DNA from: VYDC01 sp963667515
GTDB taxonomy: Bacteria > Chloroflexota > Dehalococcoidia > UBA2979
Length of the DNA stretch: 64,000 nucleotides
Direction: 5' to 3'
Assembly: GCA_963667515.2 (NCBI GenBank)
Contig: CAXXXY010000002.1
Location: 434,001-498,000 of the forward strand
This document shows positions 52,859-59,770 of this stretch, piece after piece. Each line of letters opens with the position of its first letter. Position 1 is the first letter of the stretch. The notes under the pieces are model-generated. The model made no database searches and had not been told where the DNA came from. It worked only from the letters and a program-made list of their open reading frames with translations. A program made the position numbers and the translations under genes.

Positions 52859-53389
52859 CTAGTAGTCGACGAGCGCGAAGACGGGCGCGTCGGTGAGGTG
52901 CTCGCGGCCGTGCAGCTCGGCGAGCTCGATGAGGAAGACGTAGCCCGCGGGCTCCCCGCCCAGCTCGCGCACCAGCTGCGAGGCCGCCGCCGCCGTGCCG
53001 CCCGTCGCCAGCAGGTCGTCGACCACGACCACGCGCCGCCCCTCCACGGAGGGGTCGCGGTGCAGCTCCAGCGAGGCGGCGCCGTACTCCAGCTCGTAGG
53101 CCACGGAGGCGAAGGCGGCGGGCAGCTTGCCGGGCTTGCGCATCGGCACGAAGGGGAGCCCGAGCCGCTCGGCGACGGGCACGCCGAAGATGAAGCCGCG
53201 CGCCTCGATGCCCGCGATCAGCGTGGCGCCCATGCCCCGCGCCGCCTCGGCCAGCGCGTCGTTCGCCGCGCGCAGCGCCGCCGGGTCGTGCAGCAGCGGC
53301 GTGATGTCGCGGAAGAGGATGCCCGGCGCCGGGAAGTCGGCGATCGCGCGGATCCGCTCGCGCACGGTGTCCACGTCGAGGCTCGTCAT
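52859..53389 (-). CDS. apt: Adenine phosphoribosyltransferase
   Basis: 176 residues, standard size. Converts adenine plus PRPP to AMP. RIRAIADFPAPGILFRDITP, LIAGIEARGFIFGVPVAERL, PFVPMRKPGKLP, and the PRPP motif VVVVDDLLATGGTAAAASQL (~121-140). ATG at 53389 gives the normal N terminus; the upstream Pro/Arg-rich extension is discarded. First gene of the minus-strand salvage/methyl-cycle cluster, divergent from the methyltransferase gene. Confidence 0.96.
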   Translation of the reverse strand: MTSLDVDTVRERIRAIADFPAPGILFRDITPLLHDPAALRAANDALAEAARGMGATLIAGIEARGFIFGVPVAERLGLPFVPMRKPGKLPAAFASVAYELEYGAASLELHRDPSVEGRRVVVVDDLLATGGTAAAASQLVRELGGEPAGYVFLIELAELHGREHLTDAPVFALVDY

Positions 53390-53514
53390 GGGCGGATGCT
53401 CCCGGCGTGCCGGCGGCGCGTCAACCCTCGGGGTCGCCGCCGCCGGGCGTTCGCGGGCCAGGCGGGCGCCCCGCGGGGGCGCTCCCGGCATCGGCAGCGT
53501 GTAGCATCGCCGCC

Positions 53515-54369
53515 GTGGACCGCGCCGCCCCAGCGACCGCCCCCGCCCGACCGCGCCGCACCGCGCGAGGCGTCGCCGACCCCTTCGCCGAGCTCGCGCC
53601 GCTCTACGACCTCGACGTTCTCGGCTACGACGCCGACATCGAGCTGTACGCCGCGCTCGCCGAGCAGGCCGGCCGCGGCGCGCGACCCGCCCGCGTGCTG
53701 GAGCTGGGCTGCGGCACCGGCCGCGTGGCGGCGGCGCTGGCGGCGGAGGGCCACCCCGTGGTCGCGGTCGACGCCAGCGAGCCGATGCTCGCGCGCTGCC
53801 GGGAGCGCTGCGCCGCGCTCCCCGCGCGCTGCCTGCGCGGCGACATGCGCGCGCTCGACCTCGGCGAGCGCTTCCGCCTGGTGCTCGTGCCGCTGGGCGG
53901 GCTGGAGCACATGCAGAGCGCCGAGGAGCTGACGCAGGCGCTCGCGACGGTCGAGCGCCACCTCGCGCCGGGCGGGCTCGCCGTCGTGGACGTGGCCGCG
54001 CCGCAGCCCGAGGACCTCGCCCTCGGCGCGCAGCCGCTGGTCGAGCACTGGACGCGCGAGCTGGCGGCCGCCGGCGGCGCTCCCGCGGCGCGCGTGACGA
54101 AGCTCGTCTCGGTGGAGGCGCGGCCGGCGCAGGGGCTGCGGCAGGTGACCTGGCACTTCGACGTGCAGCCCGCGGGGGAGGCGCTGCGCCGCGTCACGGT
54201 GCGCTTCCCGCTGCGCATGATCACGGCCGGCGAGCTGGAGCTGGCGGCGTCGCTCGCGGGGCTGCAGGTGACAGGGTGGCACGGCGACTACTCGCTCTCG
54301 CCGCTCGACGACGGCGACGAGCGCATCATCGCCACGCTGCGGCGGGCGCGCCGGCAGGGCCCGCGATGA
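53515..54369 (+). CDS. SAM-dependent methyltransferase, class I
   Basis: 284 residues. After a Pro/Ala/Arg-rich leader come PFAELAPLYDLDVLGYDADI and the SAM-binding motif I VLELGCGTGRVAAALAAEG (~62-80), motif II VVAVDASEPMLARCRERC, DMRALDLGERFRLVLVPLGG, and HLAPGGLAVVDVA. The C-terminal beta-sheet (QVTWHFDVQ, VTVRFPLRMI, TGWHGDYSL) is typical of small-molecule methyltransferases such as those annotated UbiE/CcmA-like. GTG at 53515; the segment GTGTAGCAT just upstream may hold the -10. Substrate unknown; its SAM would be supplied by metK nearby. Confidence 0.85.
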   Translation: MDRAAPATAPARPRRTARGVADPFAELAPLYDLDVLGYDADIELYAALAEQAGRGARPARVLELGCGTGRVAAALAAEGHPVVAVDASEPMLARCRERCAALPARCLRGDMRALDLGERFRLVLVPLGGLEHMQSAEELTQALATVERHLAPGGLAVVDVAAPQPEDLALGAQPLVEHWTRELAAAGGAPAARVTKLVSVEARPAQGLRQVTWHFDVQPAGEALRRVTVRFPLRMITAGELELAASLAGLQVTGWHGDYSLSPLDDGDERIIATLRRARRQGPR

Positions 54370-54415
54370 GGCGCCCGACGAGGGCCGCGCGTGCGTCCCG
54401 CGTGAGGGGGTGGCC

Positions 54416-55450
54416 GTGGCGGTGATCGCCCTCGACGCGATGGGCGGCGACCACGCGCCCGACGTGACGGCGGCGGGCGCGCTGCGCGCCGCGGCCGCGG
54501 GCGTCGAGGTGGCGCTGGTCGGCGACGAGGTGGCGGTCGCGGCCGCCCTCGATCGCGCGCTCCAGGCGGCCGGCGAGCGCGAGGGCGAGCTGCGCGCGGC
54601 CCGCGCGCGGCTGCGCCTGGTGCACGCCCCCGACCGCATCGGCATGGGCGAGCACGCGGCGCGGGAGGTGCGCTCGCGGCGCGAGTCCTCCATCTACGTG
54701 GGCACGGAGCTGGTGAAACGCGGCGAGGCCGACGCCTTCGTCTCCGCGGGCAACACCGGCGCGGTGCTCGCCACGGCGCTCGTCGTGCTGGGGCGGATCG
54801 CGGGGGTGGAGCGGCCCGCGCTGGGCGCGGTGCTGCCCGCGATGAGCGGCCCGCGACTGCTGGTCGACGCGGGCGCGAACGCGGAGTCGCGGGCCTCGCA
54901 CCTGGTGCAGTTCGCGCTGCTGGGCGACGCCTACGCACGCGCCGCGCTGGGGGTGGAGCGCCCGCGCGTCGCGCTGCTCTCGATCGGCGAGGAGGCGAGC
55001 AAGGGCTCGCCGACCATCGTGGAGGCGCACGCGGCGCTCGCCGAGTCGGAGCTGCACTTCGTCGGCAACGTCGAGGGCCGCGACCTGACGGCGACCAACG
55101 TCGCCGACGTGATCGTCGCGGACGGCTTCTCCGGCAACCTCGCGCTCAAGTCCATCGAGGGCGTGATCGCGATGCTGTGGGAGGAGCTGGCCGCCGTGGC
55201 CCGTTCCTCGTGGCGTGGCCGCCTCGGCGGCGTGCTGCTGATGCCGCGGCTGCGCGCCACCCGCGATCGGCTGGACTACCGCCGCTACGGAGGCGCGCCG
55301 CTGCTGGGCGTGAAGGGGCTCGTCTACGTGGGGCACGGCCGCTCGGACGCGCGCGCGATCGAGAGCGCGCTGCTCAGCGCGTCGGAGGGCGTGCGGGCCG
55401 GGGTGCTGGCGGCGCTGTCGGGCTCGGTGGGGGCGCCGCGCGTGTCGTAG
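54416..55450 (+). CDS. plsX: Phosphate acyltransferase PlsX
   Basis: 344 residues. Makes acyl-phosphate from acyl-ACP for phospholipid synthesis in the cytoplasm near the membrane. IALDAMGGDHAPDVTAAGAL at the start, VGTELVKRGEADAFVSAGNT, GAVLATALVVLGRIAGVERP, LLVDAGANAESRASHLVQFA, LLSIGEEASKGSPTIVEAHA, VGNVEGRDLTATNVADVIVA, DGFSGNLALKSIEGV. GTG 54416 is best placed for GAGGGGG at 54404-54410; GTG 54410 is the alternative. Unlike many genomes, no fabH or acpP follows. Confidence 0.94.
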   Translation: MAVIALDAMGGDHAPDVTAAGALRAAAAGVEVALVGDEVAVAAALDRALQAAGEREGELRAARARLRLVHAPDRIGMGEHAAREVRSRRESSIYVGTELVKRGEADAFVSAGNTGAVLATALVVLGRIAGVERPALGAVLPAMSGPRLLVDAGANAESRASHLVQFALLGDAYARAALGVERPRVALLSIGEEASKGSPTIVEAHAALAESELHFVGNVEGRDLTATNVADVIVADGFSGNLALKSIEGVIAMLWEELAAVARSSWRGRLGGVLLMPRLRATRDRLDYRRYGGAPLLGVKGLVYVGHGRSDARAIESALLSASEGVRAGVLAALSGSVGAPRVS

Positions 55451-55466
55451 CGCTCGGCGCCGGCCC

Positions 55467-55823
55467 TCACTCCATCACGACGCGAAAGCCGAGAGCTTCG
55501 AGGTGCGCGTACGTGTAGGCGCGATCGAAGATGACCTCGCCCGCAGGCGTTATCGCGCGGAAGCGAGCGGGGAACGATTCTGCGCTCCCGAAGCCAATCG
55601 TCTCGGAGCCACCCGGCTCGAGCGGCTCTTCCGCCCCCGGCGCCGGGACGCGCGACGGCTCCCCGTAGCCCACCATGACGAAGACCGGCCGGCCCGTCCG
55701 GTTGTCGAGCCGGACTTCGGGGAACGTGTCGCCCGTGTCGCAGCCCGCGGCGAGGAGCGCGACGCAGCAGAGCAGTCCGAGCAGGGCGAGCGGCGAGCGG
55801 CGGTCAGCGATCGGAGCCCTGAT
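55467..55823 (-). CDS. Small lipoprotein without a standard start codon
   Basis: About 118 residues. A basic n-region (RAPIADRRSP), hydrophobic h-region LALLGLLCCVALLAAGC with lipobox LAAGC, then Asp at +2, so exported and lipidated. The mature part is a small beta-type domain (EVRLDNRTGRPVFVMVGYGE, RFRAITPAGEVIFDRAYTYA). The frame has no ATG, GTG or TTG between a position deep inside csoR and the signal peptide. An ATC at 55823 is the nearest candidate; a CTG or a small sequence error is also possible. The protein end (RVVME) is intact. Function unknown. Confidence 0.6.
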   Translation of the reverse strand: MRAPIADRRSPLALLGLLCCVALLAAGCDTGDTFPEVRLDNRTGRPVFVMVGYGEPSRVPAPGAEEPLEPGGSETIGFGSAESFPARFRAITPAGEVIFDRAYTYAHLEALGFRVVME

Positions 55824-55845
55824 GACGCACCCAAGGCCGAGCGCG

Positions 55846-56178
55846 CTACTCGCGGTCGAGGGGGATCGCCTCGGCCGCCCCGTGCGCGTCGCCGAGGCCC
55901 AGCCCGCCAGAGCCGGGGGCGAAGCGCCACCACAGCCGCATCGAGTCGCGTAGCGCCTCCACCTGCTCGGTCGTGCTCTCGCCCGAGATGCAGCTGCCGA
56001 GGTGCACGTCGAGCACGAGAGCACCGACCGTGTCCACGCCGGAGCGCACGGCCATCAGCTGCGTGACGACCTCCTCGCAGGAGCGGTCCTCGTCCAGCAT
56101 TTTGGTGATGCCGCGGATCTGCCCCTCGATGCGGCGCAGCCGCGCGCGCATCTGGTCCGGATTGCCGCTCTCGCTCAT
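55846..56178 (-). CDS. csoR: CsoR-type copper-sensing repressor
   Basis: 110 residues. DUF156/CsoR-RcnR family four-helix regulator: MRARLRRIEGQIRGITKMLD with the conserved DNA-binding arginines, DRSCEEVVTQLMAVRSGVD, and LVLDVHLGSC. Cys34, His59 and Cys63 reproduce the Cu(I) site of CsoR (Cys-x24-His-x3-Cys), so copper rather than sulfane sulfur is the expected signal. The C-terminal ~30 residues are Gly/Ala-rich. ATG at 56178. A matching operator lies at 56319-56339, within the divergent trxA promoter. The lipoprotein gene follows. Confidence 0.9.
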   Translation of the reverse strand: MSESGNPDQMRARLRRIEGQIRGITKMLDEDRSCEEVVTQLMAVRSGVDTVGALVLDVHLGSCISGESTTEQVEALRDSMRLWWRFAPGSGGLGLGDAHGAAEAIPLDRE

Positions 56179-56204
56179 GATTCGTCCTCTGTCCGGCCCC
56201 CCGC

Positions 56205-56252
56205 ATGGCCCGCGACACTGATGGCCCGCGACACTGCATGTCCCGCGACACG
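56205..56252. repeat. 16-bp tandem repeat between csoR and trxA
   Basis: ATGGCCCGCGACACTG occurs twice head to tail (56205-56220, 56221-56236), followed by a degenerate third copy ATGTCCCGCGACAC from 56238. The spacing of about 1.5 helical turns resembles iteron-type operator sites. It lies directly upstream of csoR, read on the minus strand. Confidence 0.6.
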
Positions 56253-56315
56253 GCCTCGACCCGCGCCTCGCTCACTGAGTGTGACGGGGCTTCCACTGGC
56301 GTGCGCCCTCGGCGA

Positions 56316-56344
56316 TTGACATACCCCAGAGGGGTATGTAGGAT
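56316..56344 (+). promoter_or_regulatory. trxA promoter
   Basis: -35 TTGACA at 56316-56321, exactly 17 bp, then -10 TAGGAT at 56339-56344. It points to trxA (ATG 56475), giving a ~125-base leader. The spacer is almost entirely filled by the CsoR-type palindrome. Confidence 0.75.
56319..56339. promoter_or_regulatory. CsoR-type operator
   Basis: ACATACCCC-AGA-GGGGTATGT, a perfect 9-bp inverted repeat. The TACCCC...GGGGTA form agrees with known CsoR sites. It overlaps the -35 end and the -10 start of the trxA promoter, so bound CsoR would block RNA polymerase; copper would release it. Confidence 0.75.
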
Positions 56345-56474
56345 GCTACGTGACCGCTGCGCGCCTGTCAACGACGGGGCCCCGAGCTTCGGATCGGGCG
56401 GGCGCGGTGCGATGATGACGGCAGAGAGACGCCGGAGCGCCGAGCGCGACCGGCGAGGCACGGAAGGATTGACG

Positions 56475-56801
56475 ATGACTCACCCCGCCGACACGACCGA
56501 CGGCACCTTCGAGCAGGACGTGGTGCAGAGCGACGTGCCCGTGCTGGTCGACTTCTGGGCGCCGTGGTGCGGCCCGTGCCGCATGGTCGCGCCGATCATC
56601 GAGGAGCTCGCCGACGAGTACGACGGCCGGGTGAAGTTCGTGAAGCTCAACACTGACGAGAACCCGCGCATCGCCGGCCAGTACGGGATCCGCTCGATCC
56701 CGACGCTGCTCGTCTTCAAGGGCGGGCAGCCGGTGGGGCAGATCGTCGGCTTCCGGCCGAAGAGCGACCTGGCGAAGCACCTGGAGTCCGCTCTGGCCTA
56801 G
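56475..56801 (+). CDS. trxA: Thioredoxin
   Basis: 108 residues, standard. Protein disulfide reductase in the cytoplasm. VLVDFWAPWCGPCRMVAPII with Cys32 and Cys35, VKFVKLNTDENPRIAGQYGI, RSIPTLLVFKGGQPVGQIVG with the cis-Pro. Both active-site residues are cysteine, unlike the FTR encoded nearby. ATG at 56475 after GGAAGGA. Expected partners are the FTR and TrxB encoded ~1.2-2 kb away. Transcription is probably controlled by CsoR. IS copy 2 begins 123 bases after the stop. Confidence 0.96.
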   Translation: MTHPADTTDGTFEQDVVQSDVPVLVDFWAPWCGPCRMVAPIIEELADEYDGRVKFVKLNTDENPRIAGQYGIRSIPTLLVFKGGQPVGQIVGFRPKSDLAKHLESALA

Positions 56802-56924
56802 CGCCGCCCCGCCGCTTGCCGTGCGGTCCGCTCGGTCCGCAGGCGTGCGCGGCTCAGCAACGAGCGAGCGGCGGGCCCGGCCCGCCGCTCTGTGCGTCCC
56901 GTCGCTCGGTGCGCGGCGGCTAGG

Positions 56925-57974
56925 TGTAGTTCCCACGTAGGTTGTTGACAGGATGAGGGGCCTCGCCCGCTGCTGTGTGTGACAGCACGGCAGTAGCGAG
57001 GAGAGGACACCCTCATGGCCCATCGTAACGCGCGGCTGACGCCGCTGACCCGACTCGAGCTCGTGCGGGAAGTGGACGCCGGCTGGCCCCAGGCTGAGGT
57101 CGCTCGCCACTTCCGCGTCTCCCGCCACACCGTTGCCAAGTGGCTGGGGCGCTTCCGGGCGGAGGGAGCGGCAGGGCTCGAGGACCGCAGCTCCGCCCCG
57201 CGCGCGCATCCCCGGCGCACGCCGCCCGAGCTGGAGCGACGCATCTGCGCCGTGCGACGCACGCAGGGATTCGGGCCGCATCGCATCCAGTGGGCGCTCG
57301 GGGTCGCCCGCTCCACGGTCTACGCCGTGCTGCGGCGCCGCGGCCTCAACCGGCTCGACCGCCTGCACCGCGTCACCCGGGAGCCGGTCCGCTACGAGCA
57401 CGACGCCCCCGGCGACCTGCTGCATCTCGACGTGAAGAAGCTCGGGCGCGTCCCCGAGGGCGGCGGCAAGCGAATGGCGCCTGGCTTCGCCGAGACGCGC
57501 TCCGGGCCGCATTCGCGGCGTTCGCTGGGGCTGGAGTACCTACACGTCGCCGTCGACGACCACAGCCGTTACGCCTACGTCTCCGTCCTGCCCGACGAGC
57601 GTGGCGCGAGCTGCGCCGCCTTCCTCGAGCAGGCGCTCGCGGCCTTCCGCCGGCGTGGCGTGCGCGTGCGCCGGGTCCTGACCGACAACGCGAAGGCCTA
57701 CACCGTCGCCCGCAGCTTCCACGGCGCCGCCGCTGCCGCAGACGTGCGGCTGTCGCACACGCGGCCCTACCGCCCGCAGACGAACGGCAAAGCCGAGCGT
57801 TTCATCCAGATCCTGCAGAACGAGTGGGCCTACGCCCGCCCCTACCGCTCCAACGCCGAGCGGCTGCGCCAGCTCCCACGCTGGCTCTACCGCTACAATC
57901 ACCGCCGACCGCACGGCGGCGTCGGCGGGGCCGTCCCCGCCTCCCGCCTGTGAACAACCTTCCTGGGTAGTACA
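56925..57974 (+). mobile_element. IS481-type insertion sequence, copy 2
   Basis: 1050 bp, plus orientation, same inverted-repeat ends as copy 1. Exact 6-bp target duplication GCTAGG at 56919-56924 and 57975-57980, matching NCTAGN, the known IS481 target. The right duplication contains the stop codon (minus strand TAG, 57976-57978) of the FTR gene, so FTR is left complete. It separates trxA from the FTR gene. Confidence 0.97.
57015..57953 (+). CDS. IS481-family transposase (copy 2)
   Basis: 312 residues, identical to copy 3 and one residue different from copy 1 (Ala in RFRAEG). Intact helix-turn-helix and DDE core (LDVKK, LTDNAK, GKAERF). ATG 90 bases inside the left end; TGA 22 bases before the right end. 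Reads in the direction opposite to FTR. Confidence 0.95.
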   Translation: MAHRNARLTPLTRLELVREVDAGWPQAEVARHFRVSRHTVAKWLGRFRAEGAAGLEDRSSAPRAHPRRTPPELERRICAVRRTQGFGPHRIQWALGVARSTVYAVLRRRGLNRLDRLHRVTREPVRYEHDAPGDLLHLDVKKLGRVPEGGGKRMAPGFAETRSGPHSRRSLGLEYLHVAVDDHSRYAYVSVLPDERGASCAAFLEQALAAFRRRGVRVRRVLTDNAKAYTVARSFHGAAAAADVRLSHTRPYRPQTNGKAERFIQILQNEWAYARPYRSNAERLRQLPRWLYRYNHRRPHGGVGGAVPASRL

Positions 57975-57975
57975 G

Positions 57976-58533
57976 CTAGGTGAGATCGCGGTCGGCGCGG
58001 CCCGTCTTGTCGATGCGGCGGCCCTGCTTCTCCTCCGCCCGCGTCAGCGCGCGGCCGCGCTCCGGGTGCGGATCGGGCAGCACCCCGTAGATCTCGCCGC
58101 CCTCGTGGTCCTTGGGCAGGTGCTCGGTCACCGGAAGACCTTCCGGCGTGCAGAAGAGCAGTCAGTGGCAGTACTTCCAGCGCTGCATCTCCTCGCAGGG
58201 GCAGATCCACGTGGAGCGGGTCGCCTCCTCCGCCTTGTCCTCGTAGAAGTTGCAGGGGCAGAGCGGGCGCCCGACCTCGTCGATGTGCTTGGCGAGCCCG
58301 ATCACGAGGAACTCGGTGATCTCGCGCTGCGGGTGCAGGTAGGAGCCGCTCTTGCGCGCGAACGACTCGACGAAGCGCCACATCTTCGCGATGTTGCGGG
58401 GGTCGGCCTGCGCGCGGTCGTCGTCGGTGACGCTGTCGAGAGCGTAGGCGTCGCTGCTCGACTCGGATGGGGCGACCGCTTCGGGGGGAGGGTTGGCGCC
58501 GCCCGCGCCGTCGCGCCCGCTGCTCTCGCTCAC
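57976..58533 (-). CDS. Ferredoxin-thioredoxin reductase catalytic subunit, predicted selenoprotein
   Basis: 185 residues if the in-frame TGA at 58162-58164 is read as selenocysteine (Sec124). The catalytic motif is complete: CPC (Cys92, Cys94), 16 residues, CPC (Cys111, Cys113), 8 residues, Cys122-His123-Sec124. In characterised FTRs the Sec124 position is the cysteine that forms the active disulfide beside the [4Fe-4S] cluster. After TGA the frame runs on with normal family sequence (LLFCTPEGLPVTEHLP, EGGEIYGVLPDPHPERGRAL) to TAG at 57976-57978. GTG 58533 is used because GGAGGGGAG lies upstream. The N-terminal ~45 residues are Ser/Asp/Ala-rich. A SECIS-like hairpin follows the TGA. Divergent from trxB. 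Confidence 0.88.
58129..58148 (-). promoter_or_regulatory. SECIS-like stem-loop behind the FTR TGA
   Basis: On the minus strand CCGGAAG-GU-CUUCCGG is a perfect 7-bp inverted repeat (58131-58146), extended by a G-U and a C-G pair. Drawn with a six-base loop it is AGGUCU, identical to the SelB-binding loop of E. coli fdhF. Counting the U of UGA as 1, the loop G-U is at 26-27; in fdhF it is 23-24. Distance and loop fit bacterial SECIS elements. Confidence 0.8.
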
Positions 58534-58721
58534 GCGCAGCTCCCCTCCCCGGCGTCGAGGCTCGGACAGTGTGGGGAGCACGCGGCGCGCCACGCAAGCG
58601 GCCCGTTGACGGCGCTCACGCCGCGGGCCGCGCACCGTGTGGGAGCGCGCACAGACCCCCGCGCCAGCCCGCCGCACAATGGATAGTGAGCCGGGGAGCC
58701 GGGGACGAGGAGGAGCGCCCG

Positions 58722-58763
58722 ATGGAGGACCGCCCGATGGAGGACCGCCCGATGGAGGAGCCC
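58722..58763 (+). repeat. 15-bp repeat carrying start codon and ribosome site
   Basis: ATGGAGGACCGCCCG is repeated twice exactly, then a third partial unit ATGGAGGAGCCC. A weaker fourth match precedes it (GAGGAGGAGCGCCCG). Each unit holds an ATG and a GGAGG placed 8 bases before the next ATG. In protein it gives MEDRP units. Confidence 0.85.
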
Positions 58764-59693
58764 TTGGACGAGATCGACATCGCGATCGTGGGCGGCGGGC
58801 CGACCGGCCTCGCCGCCGGCCTGTACGCCGCACGCGCGCAGCGGCGCACCGTGCTCTGGGAGCGCGGCGTGCTGGGCGGCCAGATCGCGATCACCGCGCT
58901 CGTCGAGAACTACCCCGGCTTCCCCGACGGCGTGCAGGGGCCCGATCTCGCCATCGACATGCACCGCCAGGCCGCGAAGTTCGGCATGGAGACGGTCTAC
59001 GGCGGCGTCGAGGGGCTGCGCCGCGAGCCGCCGCACTACGTGCTCACGACGCCGGACGGCGAGGTGCGGGCGAAGACCGTGATCATCACCAGCGGGGCGG
59101 ACCCCGTGAAGCTCGGCGTGCCGGGGGAGGAGGCGCTGACCGGGCACGGCGTCTCCTACTGTGCCACCTGCGACGCCGCCTTCTTCAAGGAGCAGGTGGT
59201 CGCGGTGGTGGGCGGCGGCGACTCGGCGGTCGAGGAGGCGCTCTTCACGACCCGCTACGCCAGCCGCGTCTACCTGATCCACCGCCGCGAGGAGCTGCGC
59301 GCCTCGAAGATCCTGCAGCAGCGCGCGCGCGCACACGAGAAGATCGAGCCGATCTGGAACACGGTCGTCGAGGAGGTGCGCGGCGGCGAGAACGGGCAGG
59401 TGGCCGCGATCGCGCTGCGCGACGTGCAGACAGACGAGACGCGCGAGCTCCCCGTCGACGGCGTTTTCATCTTCATCGGCCACCGCCCGAACACGGAGCT
59501 GCTGCGCGGGCTGGTGCCGCTCGACGGCGGCGGGCACGCCTACGTGAACCTGTGGATGGAGACGGAGCAGCCCGGCCTCTTCGTCGCGGGCGACGTGCGC
59601 GTGGACTCGGCGCGCCAGCTCGCCACGGCCACCGGCGACGGCGTGACCGCCGCCATCCGCGCCGAGCACTACCTCCAGCAGCACTTCGACTAG
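58722..59693 (+). CDS. trxB: Thioredoxin reductase
   Basis: 323 residues from the first of three tandem in-frame ATGs (58722, 58737, 58752). FAD-binding IDIAIVGGGPTGLAAGLYAA, LGGQIAITALVENYPGFPDG, redox motif CATC (Cys147, Cys150), NADPH domain VVAVVGGGDSAVEEALF with HRREELRASK for the 2'-phosphate, and closing GLFVAGDVRVDSARQLATA. So NADPH can reduce thioredoxin here as an alternative to ferredoxin through FTR. The best ribosome-site spacing is for 58752 (GGAGG 8 bases upstream, inside the preceding repeat). Divergent from FTR with a 188-base gap. Confidence 0.95.
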   Translation: MEDRPMEDRPMEEPLDEIDIAIVGGGPTGLAAGLYAARAQRRTVLWERGVLGGQIAITALVENYPGFPDGVQGPDLAIDMHRQAAKFGMETVYGGVEGLRREPPHYVLTTPDGEVRAKTVIITSGADPVKLGVPGEEALTGHGVSYCATCDAAFFKEQVVAVVGGGDSAVEEALFTTRYASRVYLIHRREELRASKILQQRARAHEKIEPIWNTVVEEVRGGENGQVAAIALRDVQTDETRELPVDGVFIFIGHRPNTELLRGLVPLDGGGHAYVNLWMETEQPGLFVAGDVRVDSARQLATATGDGVTAAIRAEHYLQQHFD

Positions 59694-59770
59694 CGGCGCC
59701 CCGCCATCCCGACGATTCGCGGCTGAGGGCGCATCCCTGCGCGACCGATGATCGCGGGGGGGATCGTCCG

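Noticed and set aside
58162..58533. FTR as a truncated gene or pseudogene ending at TGA
   Set aside because: The family sequence continues in frame without any other lesion for 61 codons, the TGA replaces precisely the catalytic Cys, and a SECIS-like hairpin follows. A random nonsense mutation would not be expected to meet all three conditions. A base-call error TGC to TGA cannot be fully excluded.
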